Source of the DNA: Ignavibacteriae bacterium HGW-Ignavibacteriae-2
GTDB lineage: Bacteria > Bacteroidota > Ignavibacteria > Ignavibacteriales > Melioribacteraceae
Length of the DNA: 37,277 nucleotides
NCBI GenBank assembly: GCA_002839805.1
Contig: PGYT01000004.1
Location: forward strand, 1 to 37,277
Reading direction: 5' to 3'
The notes beneath the pieces are model-generated. The model was given only the letters and a program-made list of their open reading frames with translations. It did not search any database and had not been told where the DNA came from. This document shows, one piece after another, positions 23,375-31,454 of the stretch. Numbering within the stretch: the first letter of the stretch is position 1; each line of letters opens with the position of its first letter. The position numbers and the translations under genes were made by a program.

Positions 23375-24631
23375 TTATGTGAAATTTACGGCATTATTAC
23401 CTTCAGCAAAATATTTTTCCCACTGAGCGACCGTTTTTATTTCCGGAGTTTTATTCCAGAGAGTAAGACTATTAAAATCTTTTAATCCGTTACCGGTAAC
23501 AATTAGCATTGCATTGTTTGTATAAATATCTAAATCATTTACGCTCATTAAAATATAAGCGGCAAATACCGAAGCCGATGAGGGCTCGCACAAAATTCCA
23601 TATTTACGCGAAAGCATTTTTTGCGCTTCAATAATCTCATCATCTTTAACCGCAATTGCGGTACCTCCGGTTTTTTTTATTACATCTGTAGCTAAATAAA
23701 GATTTCTTGGAGCCGCAGCATCAATGCTGTCAGCGATCGTGTTTGTTTTAATGAACTCATATTTATTATTTTTTAGATATCTTACTAAAGCGTTACTGCC
23801 TTCTGATTGAACGCCTATAAGTTTGGGTATTTTTTCTATTAAACCAACTCGATGCAAATCATAAAATCCTTTGTAAAGCCCGGCAATTATAACTCCATCA
23901 CCAACTGGTACAAATAATGAATCAGGTATATTCCCTTTAGTTAGAATAAAGATATCAAACGCAGCTGATTTCTTACCTTCTATGGTCATAGGATTAAAAG
24001 CCGTATTTCTGTTGTACCATTTCATTTTATCCGATACAGACATGCATAGATCAAACGCGTCATCATAGGTTCCTTTAACAACATATAACTCAGCGCCATA
24101 AGCTTGAATTTGAATCCGTTTTGGCGCGGGAATTTTTTCGGGGACGAATAATTTACTTTTTAGTCCAAGTATAGCACTTATACCCGCAAGGGACGACCCT
24201 GCGTTTCCTGTAGATGCAGCCGATATTTCAGTTATTCCCAATTCAATAGCTTTTAAACATACGAGGAATGATGCCCGATCTTTAAAGGACAGTGTGGGAT
24301 TCAATGTATCGTTAAAAACTGAAATTTGTCTATTATCAAAAATAATATTTTGCAATGTAGGATTTAATTTAATGCTGTTTTTAATTACCGTGGATTTAAT
24401 TGGGAGTAAAACACTGTATGATCTGTAATCGCCGGCAAGAGAGGTTAAAAATTTTTTTGATGATATTTTTCTTTTAATCAACTCATAATTGTATTCAACT
24501 TCCAATACACCCTTAAGCGGTTTGTTTCTTTCGGCCAAACCGCATTTAGGGCAAATGTAAATTAAGTTCTTCTCAATATAATCGGCGTAATGTTCGACTC
24601 CGCAATCAAAACATCTATATAAATAGTTCAT
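23375..24631 (-). CDS. Threonine-synthase-like PLP enzyme in the YgeX position
   Basis: This 418-residue fold-type II PLP enzyme has an N-terminal zinc ribbon (CFDCG and CPKCG, residues 8-34) and the threonine synthase signature LNPTLSFKDRA with the Schiff-base lysine, ASTGNAGSSLAG for the PLP phosphate, and FVPVGDG. Near the C-terminus CEPSSASVFAAY fits the same family. By sequence it would be called threonine synthase. By location, seven bases after ygeW in a ygeY-ygeW-x order, it occupies the place of ygeX (2,3-diaminopropionate ammonia-lyase) in known purine clusters. I infer a beta-elimination or ammonia-lyase role on a catabolic amino acid, without proof. Confidence 0.82.
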   Translation of the reverse strand: MNYLYRCFDCGVEHYADYIEKNLIYICPKCGLAERNKPLKGVLEVEYNYELIKRKISSKKFLTSLAGDYRSYSVLLPIKSTVIKNSIKLNPTLQNIIFDNRQISVFNDTLNPTLSFKDRASFLVCLKAIELGITEISAASTGNAGSSLAGISAILGLKSKLFVPEKIPAPKRIQIQAYGAELYVVKGTYDDAFDLCMSVSDKMKWYNRNTAFNPMTIEGKKSAAFDIFILTKGNIPDSLFVPVGDGVIIAGLYKGFYDLHRVGLIEKIPKLIGVQSEGSNALVRYLKNNKYEFIKTNTIADSIDAAAPRNLYLATDVIKKTGGTAIAVKDDEIIEAQKMLSRKYGILCEPSSASVFAAYILMSVNDLDIYTNNAMLIVTGNGLKDFNSLTLWNKTPEIKTVAQWEKYFAEGNNAVNFT

Positions 24632-24638
24632 TAAAGCC

Positions 24639-25649
24639 CTACATTGTTAAAGACATTATTGCTTTAGCTGTGTGTAAACGGTTTTCGGCTTCGTCAAAAA
24701 CGATAGAAATATTTTCATTATCGATTATTTCATCGGTTACTTCGTGACCTCTGTCCGCCGGCAATGCATGCATAAGTTTAACATTTTCATCAGCGAGTTT
24801 AATCCGTCTGTCGTCACAAATCCAATCGTGATATTTTTCAAGATTCACTTTCATTTCTTTTTTGCATTGATCTTCGTTCTGTAAATAATCCTGAACATCG
24901 TAGTACCCGAACCCACCCCAATTTTTTGGAATAACTATGTTAGCGCCCTCAAAAGCTTCGTCCATATCATTAGTAAATTTTAAAGATCCCCCGCCAATCT
25001 CTGCGTTTTTTTGAGCCTTATCGATAATTGATTGTGACAATGGGAATTCTTTTGGATTGGCGACAGTAACGTCTATTCCGTATCTCGGGAAAAGTAATAT
25101 TTGTGTTTGTGGAACTGAAAGAGGTTTGCTGTGCGTATCTGCATAAGCCCACGAAATTGTTACTTTTAAACCTTTCGGATTTTTATCGAAGTGTTCGAAG
25201 ACTGTCATAAGATCCGCCAGCCCTTGAAAAGGATGATAAATATCGTCCTGAAGCGACATAACGGGTTTTTGGGAGTGTTTAGCCATTTCATTCAGATATT
25301 CGGCCCCAATTCCGTAAAAACAATTTCGCGAGGCTATTCCGTGTCCCATTCGTGATAGTATAATGGCTGTGTCCTTAGCCGATTCACCATGCGATAACTG
25401 CATTTTATCAGATGTAAGGTCATGGGCGTGTCCACCCAATTGAGTCATACCGGCTTCCATTGAATTTCGTGTTCTTGTAGATTGTTCAAAAAATATCATA
25501 AACAAAGTTTTGTGGGGCAAATAAAGATGGGGTTCCTCTTTATAAAAATTATCCTTTAATTCGAAAGCTCTGTTAAAAACAACATCTAACTCATCCTTGC
25601 TCCAGTCCTCGCAAGTTAAAAAGTGTTTCCCTTTAAGATTTTTAGACAT
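24639..25649 (-). CDS. ygeW: YgeW-type knotted transcarbamylase
   Basis: This 336-residue aspartate/ornithine transcarbamylase-fold protein has the carbamoyl-phosphate loop FFEQSTRTRNSMEAG, the HPFQGLADLMTV segment, and a C-terminal MHALPADRGHEVTDE (HxLPADR-like loop). The SMEAG variant, KMQLSHGESAKDT and the DADRGHE-like end are those of YgeW rather than ArgF or PyrB. The substrate is unsettled in the family. In the purine cluster it is thought to release carbamoyl phosphate from a ureido intermediate for ATP formation. It is about 60 residues shorter at the N-terminus than E. coli YgeW. It lies 15 bases after ygeY. Confidence 0.88.
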   Translation of the reverse strand: MSKNLKGKHFLTCEDWSKDELDVVFNRAFELKDNFYKEEPHLYLPHKTLFMIFFEQSTRTRNSMEAGMTQLGGHAHDLTSDKMQLSHGESAKDTAIILSRMGHGIASRNCFYGIGAEYLNEMAKHSQKPVMSLQDDIYHPFQGLADLMTVFEHFDKNPKGLKVTISWAYADTHSKPLSVPQTQILLFPRYGIDVTVANPKEFPLSQSIIDKAQKNAEIGGGSLKFTNDMDEAFEGANIVIPKNWGGFGYYDVQDYLQNEDQCKKEMKVNLEKYHDWICDDRRIKLADENVKLMHALPADRGHEVTDEIIDNENISIVFDEAENRLHTAKAIMSLTM

Positions 25650-25664
25650 ATTTATAACTCCAGA

Positions 25665-26849
25665 TTAATAATGTAAACAATATTGTGCGTAAAAAGCTGC
25701 GGCTTTTACCAAATGTTCTACAGGAACTTTTTCATTTGGTGAATGTGCCATTTTTTCCTCTCCGGGTCCGAAACCAATAATCGGTATATTATGCATGCCA
25801 TTTATCGCTATACCGTTGGTGGAAAATGTCCATTTATCCACTAAAGGCTCCGAGTTAAACAATTTTTTATAACAATCGATACCTTTAGCGATAACCGGAT
25901 GAGATTCTTCAATTACCCATGTTGGAAAATATTTTTTCATACCGTATTCTTTTCCAGTAAAAGTTGTAATTTTATAATCGAGTGTGCGCACTTGCGCATC
26001 ATAATCCTTTAGTAATTCATTAATTTGTGACAATGCCAATTCCTCATTTTCACCCCATGTCAATCTTCGGTCCAGATGAAAACGAGCGTAATCGGAAACT
26101 GCGCATAACGAAGGGCTATCAGATTTAAACTCGGTTACGGCAATTGTTCCTTTGCCTAAAAAATTATCAACTTTTAATCTTTCATTCAACTCCTCAATTT
26201 TTAAAGCAACACGTGATCCCATATATATAGCATTTTTTCCCCTTTCCGGGGCGGATCCATGAGAGGAAATACCTTTGAAAACAACTTCCATTTCCATCCG
26301 GCCTCTTTGCCCTCTATAAATATTAAGATCGGTTGGTTCGGTAATAATAACGCACTCTGGTTTAATTCCCTCCTCTTCAATTATATATTTCCAGCAAAGC
26401 CCGTCACAATCTTCTTCAATTATAGATCCAGTAAAATAAACTGAAAGATCATTTGGAAGACCAATTTCCTTCATAATTTTGCCAGCGCTAATAAATGAGG
26501 CTACACCACTCTTTTGATCAACAGTACCTCTCCCGAAAACATAGCCGTTTTTAATTTCACCGCCAAAAGGATCAAACTCCCAGTTCGATATGTTCCCTGC
26601 GTCAACGGTATCGACGTGCCCGTCAATTGCTATAACTTTAGGACCATTTCCGATTTTGCCAATTACATTTCCCAAGCCGTCAATCCGGGCCTCATCAAAT
26701 CCGGCTTCGAGCATCATCTTTTTGATAAGTTTAACTACGTTTTCTTCCTGATTACTTAATGACTTGGTTTTAATTAATTCCGATAAATTATTTGCTGTAT
26801 AATCGGAATATTTTTTTGATAACTGATAAATTTCATTGGGAGTAGTCAT
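25665..26849 (-). CDS. ygeY: YgeY-type M20 family metallohydrolase
   Basis: This 394-residue M20 peptidase/deacylase has the metal motifs DGHVDTVDAG, GRGTVDQKSGVASF, the catalytic EEDCDG pair and a C-terminal histidine in KMAHSPNEKVP. The dimerisation lid is between about residues 195 and 300. The M20 family removes acyl or carbamoyl groups from amino acids. In the purine cluster YgeY is expected to hydrolyse an acylated or ureido diamino acid before YgeW and the PLP enzyme act. It is the first gene of its transcription unit, divergent from ygfK. Confidence 0.87.
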   Translation of the reverse strand: MTTPNEIYQLSKKYSDYTANNLSELIKTKSLSNQEENVVKLIKKMMLEAGFDEARIDGLGNVIGKIGNGPKVIAIDGHVDTVDAGNISNWEFDPFGGEIKNGYVFGRGTVDQKSGVASFISAGKIMKEIGLPNDLSVYFTGSIIEEDCDGLCWKYIIEEEGIKPECVIITEPTDLNIYRGQRGRMEMEVVFKGISSHGSAPERGKNAIYMGSRVALKIEELNERLKVDNFLGKGTIAVTEFKSDSPSLCAVSDYARFHLDRRLTWGENEELALSQINELLKDYDAQVRTLDYKITTFTGKEYGMKKYFPTWVIEESHPVIAKGIDCYKKLFNSEPLVDKWTFSTNGIAINGMHNIPIIGFGPGEEKMAHSPNEKVPVEHLVKAAAFYAQYCLHY

Positions 26850-26952
26850 GTAATTTTAACCCCATTATTGTTCTGAATTTTTAAATTAATTTCTGAAGAT
26901 GAACGGTCGGTACAATAGATAATATAGAAGTCCATAATATTCCGAATTGCAA

Positions 26953-26975
26953 TTTTGTATTTTAAAAATACAAAA
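26953..26975. promoter_or_regulatory. Inverted repeat in the ygeY/ygfK divergent promoter region
   Basis: TTTTGTATTTT-A-AAAATACAAAA is an inverted repeat with perfect 11-base arms and a one-base centre, in the roughly 180 bases between the divergent ygeY and ygfK starts. A terminator makes no sense between divergent genes, so a shared operator controlling both arms of the purine locus is the simplest reading. It is AT-rich, which lowers its significance. No regulator gene for this locus is in the window. Confidence 0.45.
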
Positions 26976-27030
26976 AAAATGTCTTAATTAATACGGCGAT
27001 ATCTTTTATAAATTTTTATTGAGTTATTCT

Positions 27031-30000
27031 ATGTCAGATAAAATGAAACCTCTTACTATTTCTCAATTATTGAATTGGATACTAATCGAATATCACAAAT
27101 ACAATTCAATTTTTGGAATATCAAAAGAAAACTTTTATTTCCATACTTCCAAAAATAATTTGAAAATATTCGGGAGAGGAATCGATTCTCAGCTAGGACC
27201 TGCCGCTGGTCCGCATACTCAACTTGCCCAAAATATAATTGCTTCTTATCTAACCGGAGGAAGGTTTGTTGAGTTAAAAACCGTACAAATTCTCGATGAG
27301 CTCGAAATTAAAAAACCTTGCATTGATGCCGGTGACGAATGTTATAACATTGAATGGTCGCAGGAATTACTGCTTGACCAATCATATGAAGAGTATGTTA
27401 AAGCCTGGGTATTGATTCATGTTATAAAAAAATTATTCAAACTTTCTGATTCGGCTGAAAGTGGTTTTATTTTTAATATGAGTGTGGGTTACAATCTTGA
27501 AGGAATTAAATCAAATAAAATAAACTCATTTATTGAAAATATGATTGATGCCGATAAATCCCCGATATTTAACAAATTAATTGATCAGGTAAAAAAGATT
27601 TTATCGGACAATTACTTATCAAAAGTTATAAATGAATTGAATCCTGATTTAATTGATATTGACGGTTTATTAAAATCGATACCGTATAATATTAGCGATT
27701 CAATGACGCTTTCCACAATGCATGGTTGCCCGCCTTCCGAAATTGAAGCCATAATAAAATATCTCCTCGAAGAAAAAAAACTTAATACCTTCGTAAAACT
27801 TAATCCTACACTTCTCGGGTACGATTTTGTAAATAATGTTCTTACTTCTTTGGGTTATACTTATCTATCTGTGCCGGAAAAAGTATTCGAAAAAGACATG
27901 AAAATGGATGCCGCAATCCCAATGATAAAACGGCTTCAGCAATGCGCTGTATCTAATAATCTTAATTTTGGGGTAAAACTTTCCAATACACTTCCTGTGG
28001 ATAACAGTAGACCAAATCTCAATGAAGATGAAATGTATATGTCCGGAAGATCACTTTTCCCAATAACAATTAATCTGGCGTTGAAACTTTCCACTGAATT
28101 TAATGGAAAATTGAATATATCTTATTCCGGAGGCGCTTGTTCTCATAATATAAAAGAATTGGCTGAGTGCGGTTTCTTTCCGATTACAATTGCGACTGAT
28201 CTACTTAAACCGGGCGGTTATGGCAGACTAAAACAAATGAATGATATTTTAACTGACATTCCACTTGCTGGCAAAGTAGATATTGAGAAACTGAAAAAAT
28301 TGGCTCTTATGTCTTTTGAAGATCCCGAATATAAAAAAGATAAACGCCAAATAGGCAGTATAAAAATTCCTAAATCTTTACCTCTATTTGATTGCTACAT
28401 TGCGCCATGCCGCGAAGCCTGTCCTATAGGTCAGGATGTGCCCGAATACATTAGTCTTGTTAAACAAGAAAGATATAAAGAAGCGCTTGAGATAATTACA
28501 GCTCGGAATCCACTACCTCATATAACGGGATATATTTGCGATCATCAGTGCATGGAACATTGCACTCGATGGGATTACGATAACCCTGTTTTAATAAGGG
28601 ACATAAAAAAAGAAGCCGCAATAAAAGGGTTTGATGAATTTATAAACTCGTACAATTTTCCAGAAAATAAAAATAAAGTATCATCGCCTGTCGCAATAAT
28701 CGGCGCCGGACCCGCGGGACTTGCAGCAGCGTATTTTCTTAGCCGCAAAGGTTTTGAAGTGACCGTTTTTGAAAAAGAAAATAACGCCGGCGGAATTGTG
28801 AGAAATGTAATTCCATTATTCAGACTTCCGGCAGAAGCTATTGATAAGGACATTAAATTTATAGAAAAACATGGCGTGCGCTTTGTCTTTGGTTTTGATT
28901 ATAATTTTTCTTTAACAGATCTTAAAAAAGAGGGTTTCCAATATATTTTAATAGCAATAGGGGCCGGACTTTCCAATCGAATGGAACTTAATGACTGGAA
29001 CGACAACGTAATAGACGCGATAGATTTCCTATGGGAATATCATCATCGAAATACTTACGAACTGGGCAAAAATGTAGCCGTCATTGGCGGCGGCAATTCC
29101 GCAATGGATGGCGCTAGGGCCGCAAAAAAATGTAAAGAAGTAGAAAATGTTTATTTGATTTACAGGCGTACGAAAGAGTTCATGCCGGCTGATATGGAAG
29201 AATTTTATGCCGCCCTTGAAGATGGTGTTGTATATAAAGAATTGCTACAGCCGATTAGTTTTTCTGAAGGGTTATTAAAATGTCAAAAAATGATACTCGG
29301 GGAATTGGACACCGATGGTCGACGAAAAGCCATACCGGTTGAAAACAATTTCGTCGAAATAAAAGTTGACACTGTTATTTCCGCAATTGGAGAACACGCC
29401 GATTTTAATTTGCTGGAATCTAATAAGATCAGAGTAGAAAACAACAAAACGTTTGTTAATAACTCTAACTATGAAACAAATATTAAAAATGTATTTGTAT
29501 GCGGAGATGCCTCAAAAGGTCCCGACACAGTGGTTCAAGCGATAGCTGATGCCAGAAAAGTGACAGATGAGATTCTTTCTCGAGAGAATATGCTATTACC
29601 AGAAACTGTAGATTTTATATCAGAAATTGAAAATTTGAATGTGAAAAAATCTTTTGTTAAAAACAGTCTTCCAACAAATTTTATTGAGGAAGCCGATAGA
29701 TGTTTAATGTGCAGTTACGAATGCAATAAGTGTATTGACGTTTGTCCGAACCGGGCAAATGTAGCCGTAAAGATTTCTTCGAATGGATTCAAAGATTCAC
29801 ATCAAATTGTTCATATTGACGATTTATGCAACGAATGCGGTAATTGCTCAACCTTCTGTCCATATCAGGGGAATCCATATAAAGAAAAGTTCACATACTT
29901 CTCTAATGAAAAAGATTTTCAAGAAAGCAATAATCCGGGATTTGTTAAGATCACTTCTCCCGACGGGGGGAAATCCTATAAGATTCGCCTTGATGGGAAA

Positions 30001-30108
30001 ATAATATCCTTAAATTCAATAAATCAGATTAACTTGGAAGAGGTTCCAAAAGATTGTGTAAAAGTTATAGAACAGCTAGAAAAGGGATATTCGTTTTTAA
30101 TGCTATAA
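27031..30108 (+). CDS. ygfK: YgfK-type flavin/iron-sulfur oxidoreductase
   Basis: A 1025-residue protein aligned by memory along its length with E. coli YgfK (putative selenate reductase subunit). The N-terminal barrel has GPAAGPHTQLAQNI, STMHGCPP and VKLNPTLLGY. A GltD-like module follows at about 455-860: the cluster cysteines CYIAPCREACPIGQD and CDHQCMEHC, the FAD loop VAIIGAGPAGLAAAYF, the NAD(P) loop VAVIGGGNSAMDGARAAKKC. Two C-terminal 4Fe-4S motifs end it (CSYECNKCIDVCP and CNECGNCSTFCP). It is thought to shuttle electrons for the XdhD-type hydroxylase. I use the ATG at 27031 rather than the TTG at 27019, matching E. coli. It is the only rightward gene of the locus. Confidence 0.93.
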   Translation: MSDKMKPLTISQLLNWILIEYHKYNSIFGISKENFYFHTSKNNLKIFGRGIDSQLGPAAGPHTQLAQNIIASYLTGGRFVELKTVQILDELEIKKPCIDAGDECYNIEWSQELLLDQSYEEYVKAWVLIHVIKKLFKLSDSAESGFIFNMSVGYNLEGIKSNKINSFIENMIDADKSPIFNKLIDQVKKILSDNYLSKVINELNPDLIDIDGLLKSIPYNISDSMTLSTMHGCPPSEIEAIIKYLLEEKKLNTFVKLNPTLLGYDFVNNVLTSLGYTYLSVPEKVFEKDMKMDAAIPMIKRLQQCAVSNNLNFGVKLSNTLPVDNSRPNLNEDEMYMSGRSLFPITINLALKLSTEFNGKLNISYSGGACSHNIKELAECGFFPITIATDLLKPGGYGRLKQMNDILTDIPLAGKVDIEKLKKLALMSFEDPEYKKDKRQIGSIKIPKSLPLFDCYIAPCREACPIGQDVPEYISLVKQERYKEALEIITARNPLPHITGYICDHQCMEHCTRWDYDNPVLIRDIKKEAAIKGFDEFINSYNFPENKNKVSSPVAIIGAGPAGLAAAYFLSRKGFEVTVFEKENNAGGIVRNVIPLFRLPAEAIDKDIKFIEKHGVRFVFGFDYNFSLTDLKKEGFQYILIAIGAGLSNRMELNDWNDNVIDAIDFLWEYHHRNTYELGKNVAVIGGGNSAMDGARAAKKCKEVENVYLIYRRTKEFMPADMEEFYAALEDGVVYKELLQPISFSEGLLKCQKMILGELDTDGRRKAIPVENNFVEIKVDTVISAIGEHADFNLLESNKIRVENNKTFVNNSNYETNIKNVFVCGDASKGPDTVVQAIADARKVTDEILSRENMLLPETVDFISEIENLNVKKSFVKNSLPTNFIEEADRCLMCSYECNKCIDVCPNRANVAVKISSNGFKDSHQIVHIDDLCNECGNCSTFCPYQGNPYKEKFTYFSNEKDFQESNNPGFVKITSPDGGKSYKIRLDGKIISLNSINQINLEEVPKDCVKVIEQLEKGYSFLML

Positions 30109-30112
30109 TAAT

Positions 30113-30589
30113 TCAGCTGTCATTTAATTCTTTTACAGCGGAGTGAACGGCATCAATTATCGGTTTGTAACCTGTGCAACGGCAGAGGTTACCTTCTATT
30201 GCTTCTTTTATTTCTTCAATTCCCGGATTATTATTTTTAAGTAATAACGCGTATGCGGACATGGCCATACCAGGCGTACAAAAACCACATTGTATTGCGC
30301 CTTTATCAATAAATTGTTTTTGCAGTTCATGCAGCTTGCCGTCTTTCTCTAATCCTTCGATTGTTATAATCTCGGATCCTCCGCATTGGCCGATTAAAAT
30401 TAAGCATGAGTTAACCGCTTCCCCATCCAATACTACAGTACAGGCGCCACATTCCCCTATTGAACAACCTTCCTTCGTACCAGTAAGCAAAAAATTCTCG
30501 CGCAATACGTCCAAAAGTCTTTTTGACTGCTCAACAAATATTTTTTTAGCAGTACCGTTTATGTTTAGTTCTATATCACTTTTCATCAT
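30113..30589 (-). CDS. Molybdenum hydroxylase 2Fe-2S subunit
   Basis: This 158-residue two-cluster ferredoxin-like subunit has cysteines in CSIGECGACTVVLDGEAVNSC (first 2Fe-2S), IQCGFCTPG and NLCRCTGY (second 2Fe-2S). It links the molybdenum active site to the FAD subunit. The second ATG (30586), six bases after GGA, may be the real start. It overlaps the FAD subunit gene by 11-14 bases. Its stop is four bases from the stop of the convergent ygfK, with no terminator between them. Confidence 0.93.
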   Translation of the reverse strand: MMKSDIELNINGTAKKIFVEQSKRLLDVLRENFLLTGTKEGCSIGECGACTVVLDGEAVNSCLILIGQCGGSEIITIEGLEKDGKLHELQKQFIDKGAIQCGFCTPGMAMSAYALLLKNNNPGIEEIKEAIEGNLCRCTGYKPIIDAVHSAVKELNDS

Positions 30590-31454
30590 TTTCCAGAAAA
30601 TTATTTACCAATAATTGATACAATGTTTTTTGTAGAACCGGTAATTTATGAGGAGTAGACCATCTTAATCCTGTAACTTCAAGAATTTTAGAACCAGTTT
30701 TAACAGCCACTTCTTTTAACAGATCCCTATCAATTCCTTTCCCCAAAATAAATGATTCAATTTCTTTAAATCTCATTCCTATTGGTGTAATTGCTCCACT
30801 GGCTAACCTGAAATCGGTAAAAATACCATTTTCAACTGATCCTAAAACAGCAAGGGAAATTCTGCTTATAGCAACCGCTCGCCTTCTGCCAAGCTTGTAA
30901 AAAGACCCTAGTAAATGAGCGTTCTTTTTGGGTATTCTGATCTCAGTAATAATTTCATCATTCTTAAGAATTGTTTTATAAGGAAATTCAAGAAAATCCT
31001 GAAGACTTACAATCGATTCATTTTCAATTGATTTTACAACAACCTGAGCGTCATAAACAAGCAGGGCCGGCACGCTATCAGCACATGGAGCGTTATTTAT
31101 AAAATTTCCGGCAATTGTTGCTCTGTTGCGTATTTGTTTGTTGCCAATTCCGGACGCGGCTTCATATAAAACAGGCAATTTTTCACGAACTAATGAGCTT
31201 GCCTGCAGATGGGAAAATGTTACCGACGAACCTATTGAAAAATATGAATCTAATTCTATTATTTGGCTAATTTCTTTTATACCGTTTATATCAACTAAAA
31301 CGTCAATTCCAGTGAAGCGAGGAGAATTAATATGAAAACCCGGAATAATATCTGTACCGCCCGCAATAATTTTATTCTTTGTTCTGTGATTGGATAGAAT
31401 TTGTAGAACTTCTTCAACTGACGAAGGATTTTTTATTATCATTTCAGGAATCAA
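30576..31454 (-). CDS. Molybdenum hydroxylase FAD-binding subunit (YgfM-like)
   Basis: This 292-residue FAD-binding subunit of the CO dehydrogenase/xanthine dehydrogenase medium-chain type has the flavin loops KIIAGGTDIIPGFH near residue 33 and NRATIAGNFINNAPCADS near residue 115. YKLGRRRAVAISRISLAV and ASGAITPIGMRF follow in the usual order. It transfers electrons from the iron-sulfur subunit to NAD(P)+ or to a partner such as YgfK. Start and stop overlap the molybdenum and iron-sulfur subunit genes, indicating stoichiometric co-translation. Confidence 0.92.
   Translation of the reverse strand: MIPEMIIKNPSSVEEVLQILSNHRTKNKIIAGGTDIIPGFHINSPRFTGIDVLVDINGIKEISQIIELDSYFSIGSSVTFSHLQASSLVREKLPVLYEAASGIGNKQIRNRATIAGNFINNAPCADSVPALLVYDAQVVVKSIENESIVSLQDFLEFPYKTILKNDEIITEIRIPKKNAHLLGSFYKLGRRRAVAISRISLAVLGSVENGIFTDFRLASGAITPIGMRFKEIESFILGKGIDRDLLKEVAVKTGSKILEVTGLRWSTPHKLPVLQKTLYQLLVNNFLENDEK

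Noticed and set aside
27019-27030. TTG start for YgfK
   Set aside because: The ATG at 27031 aligns with the N-terminus of E. coli YgfK and needs no rare start.
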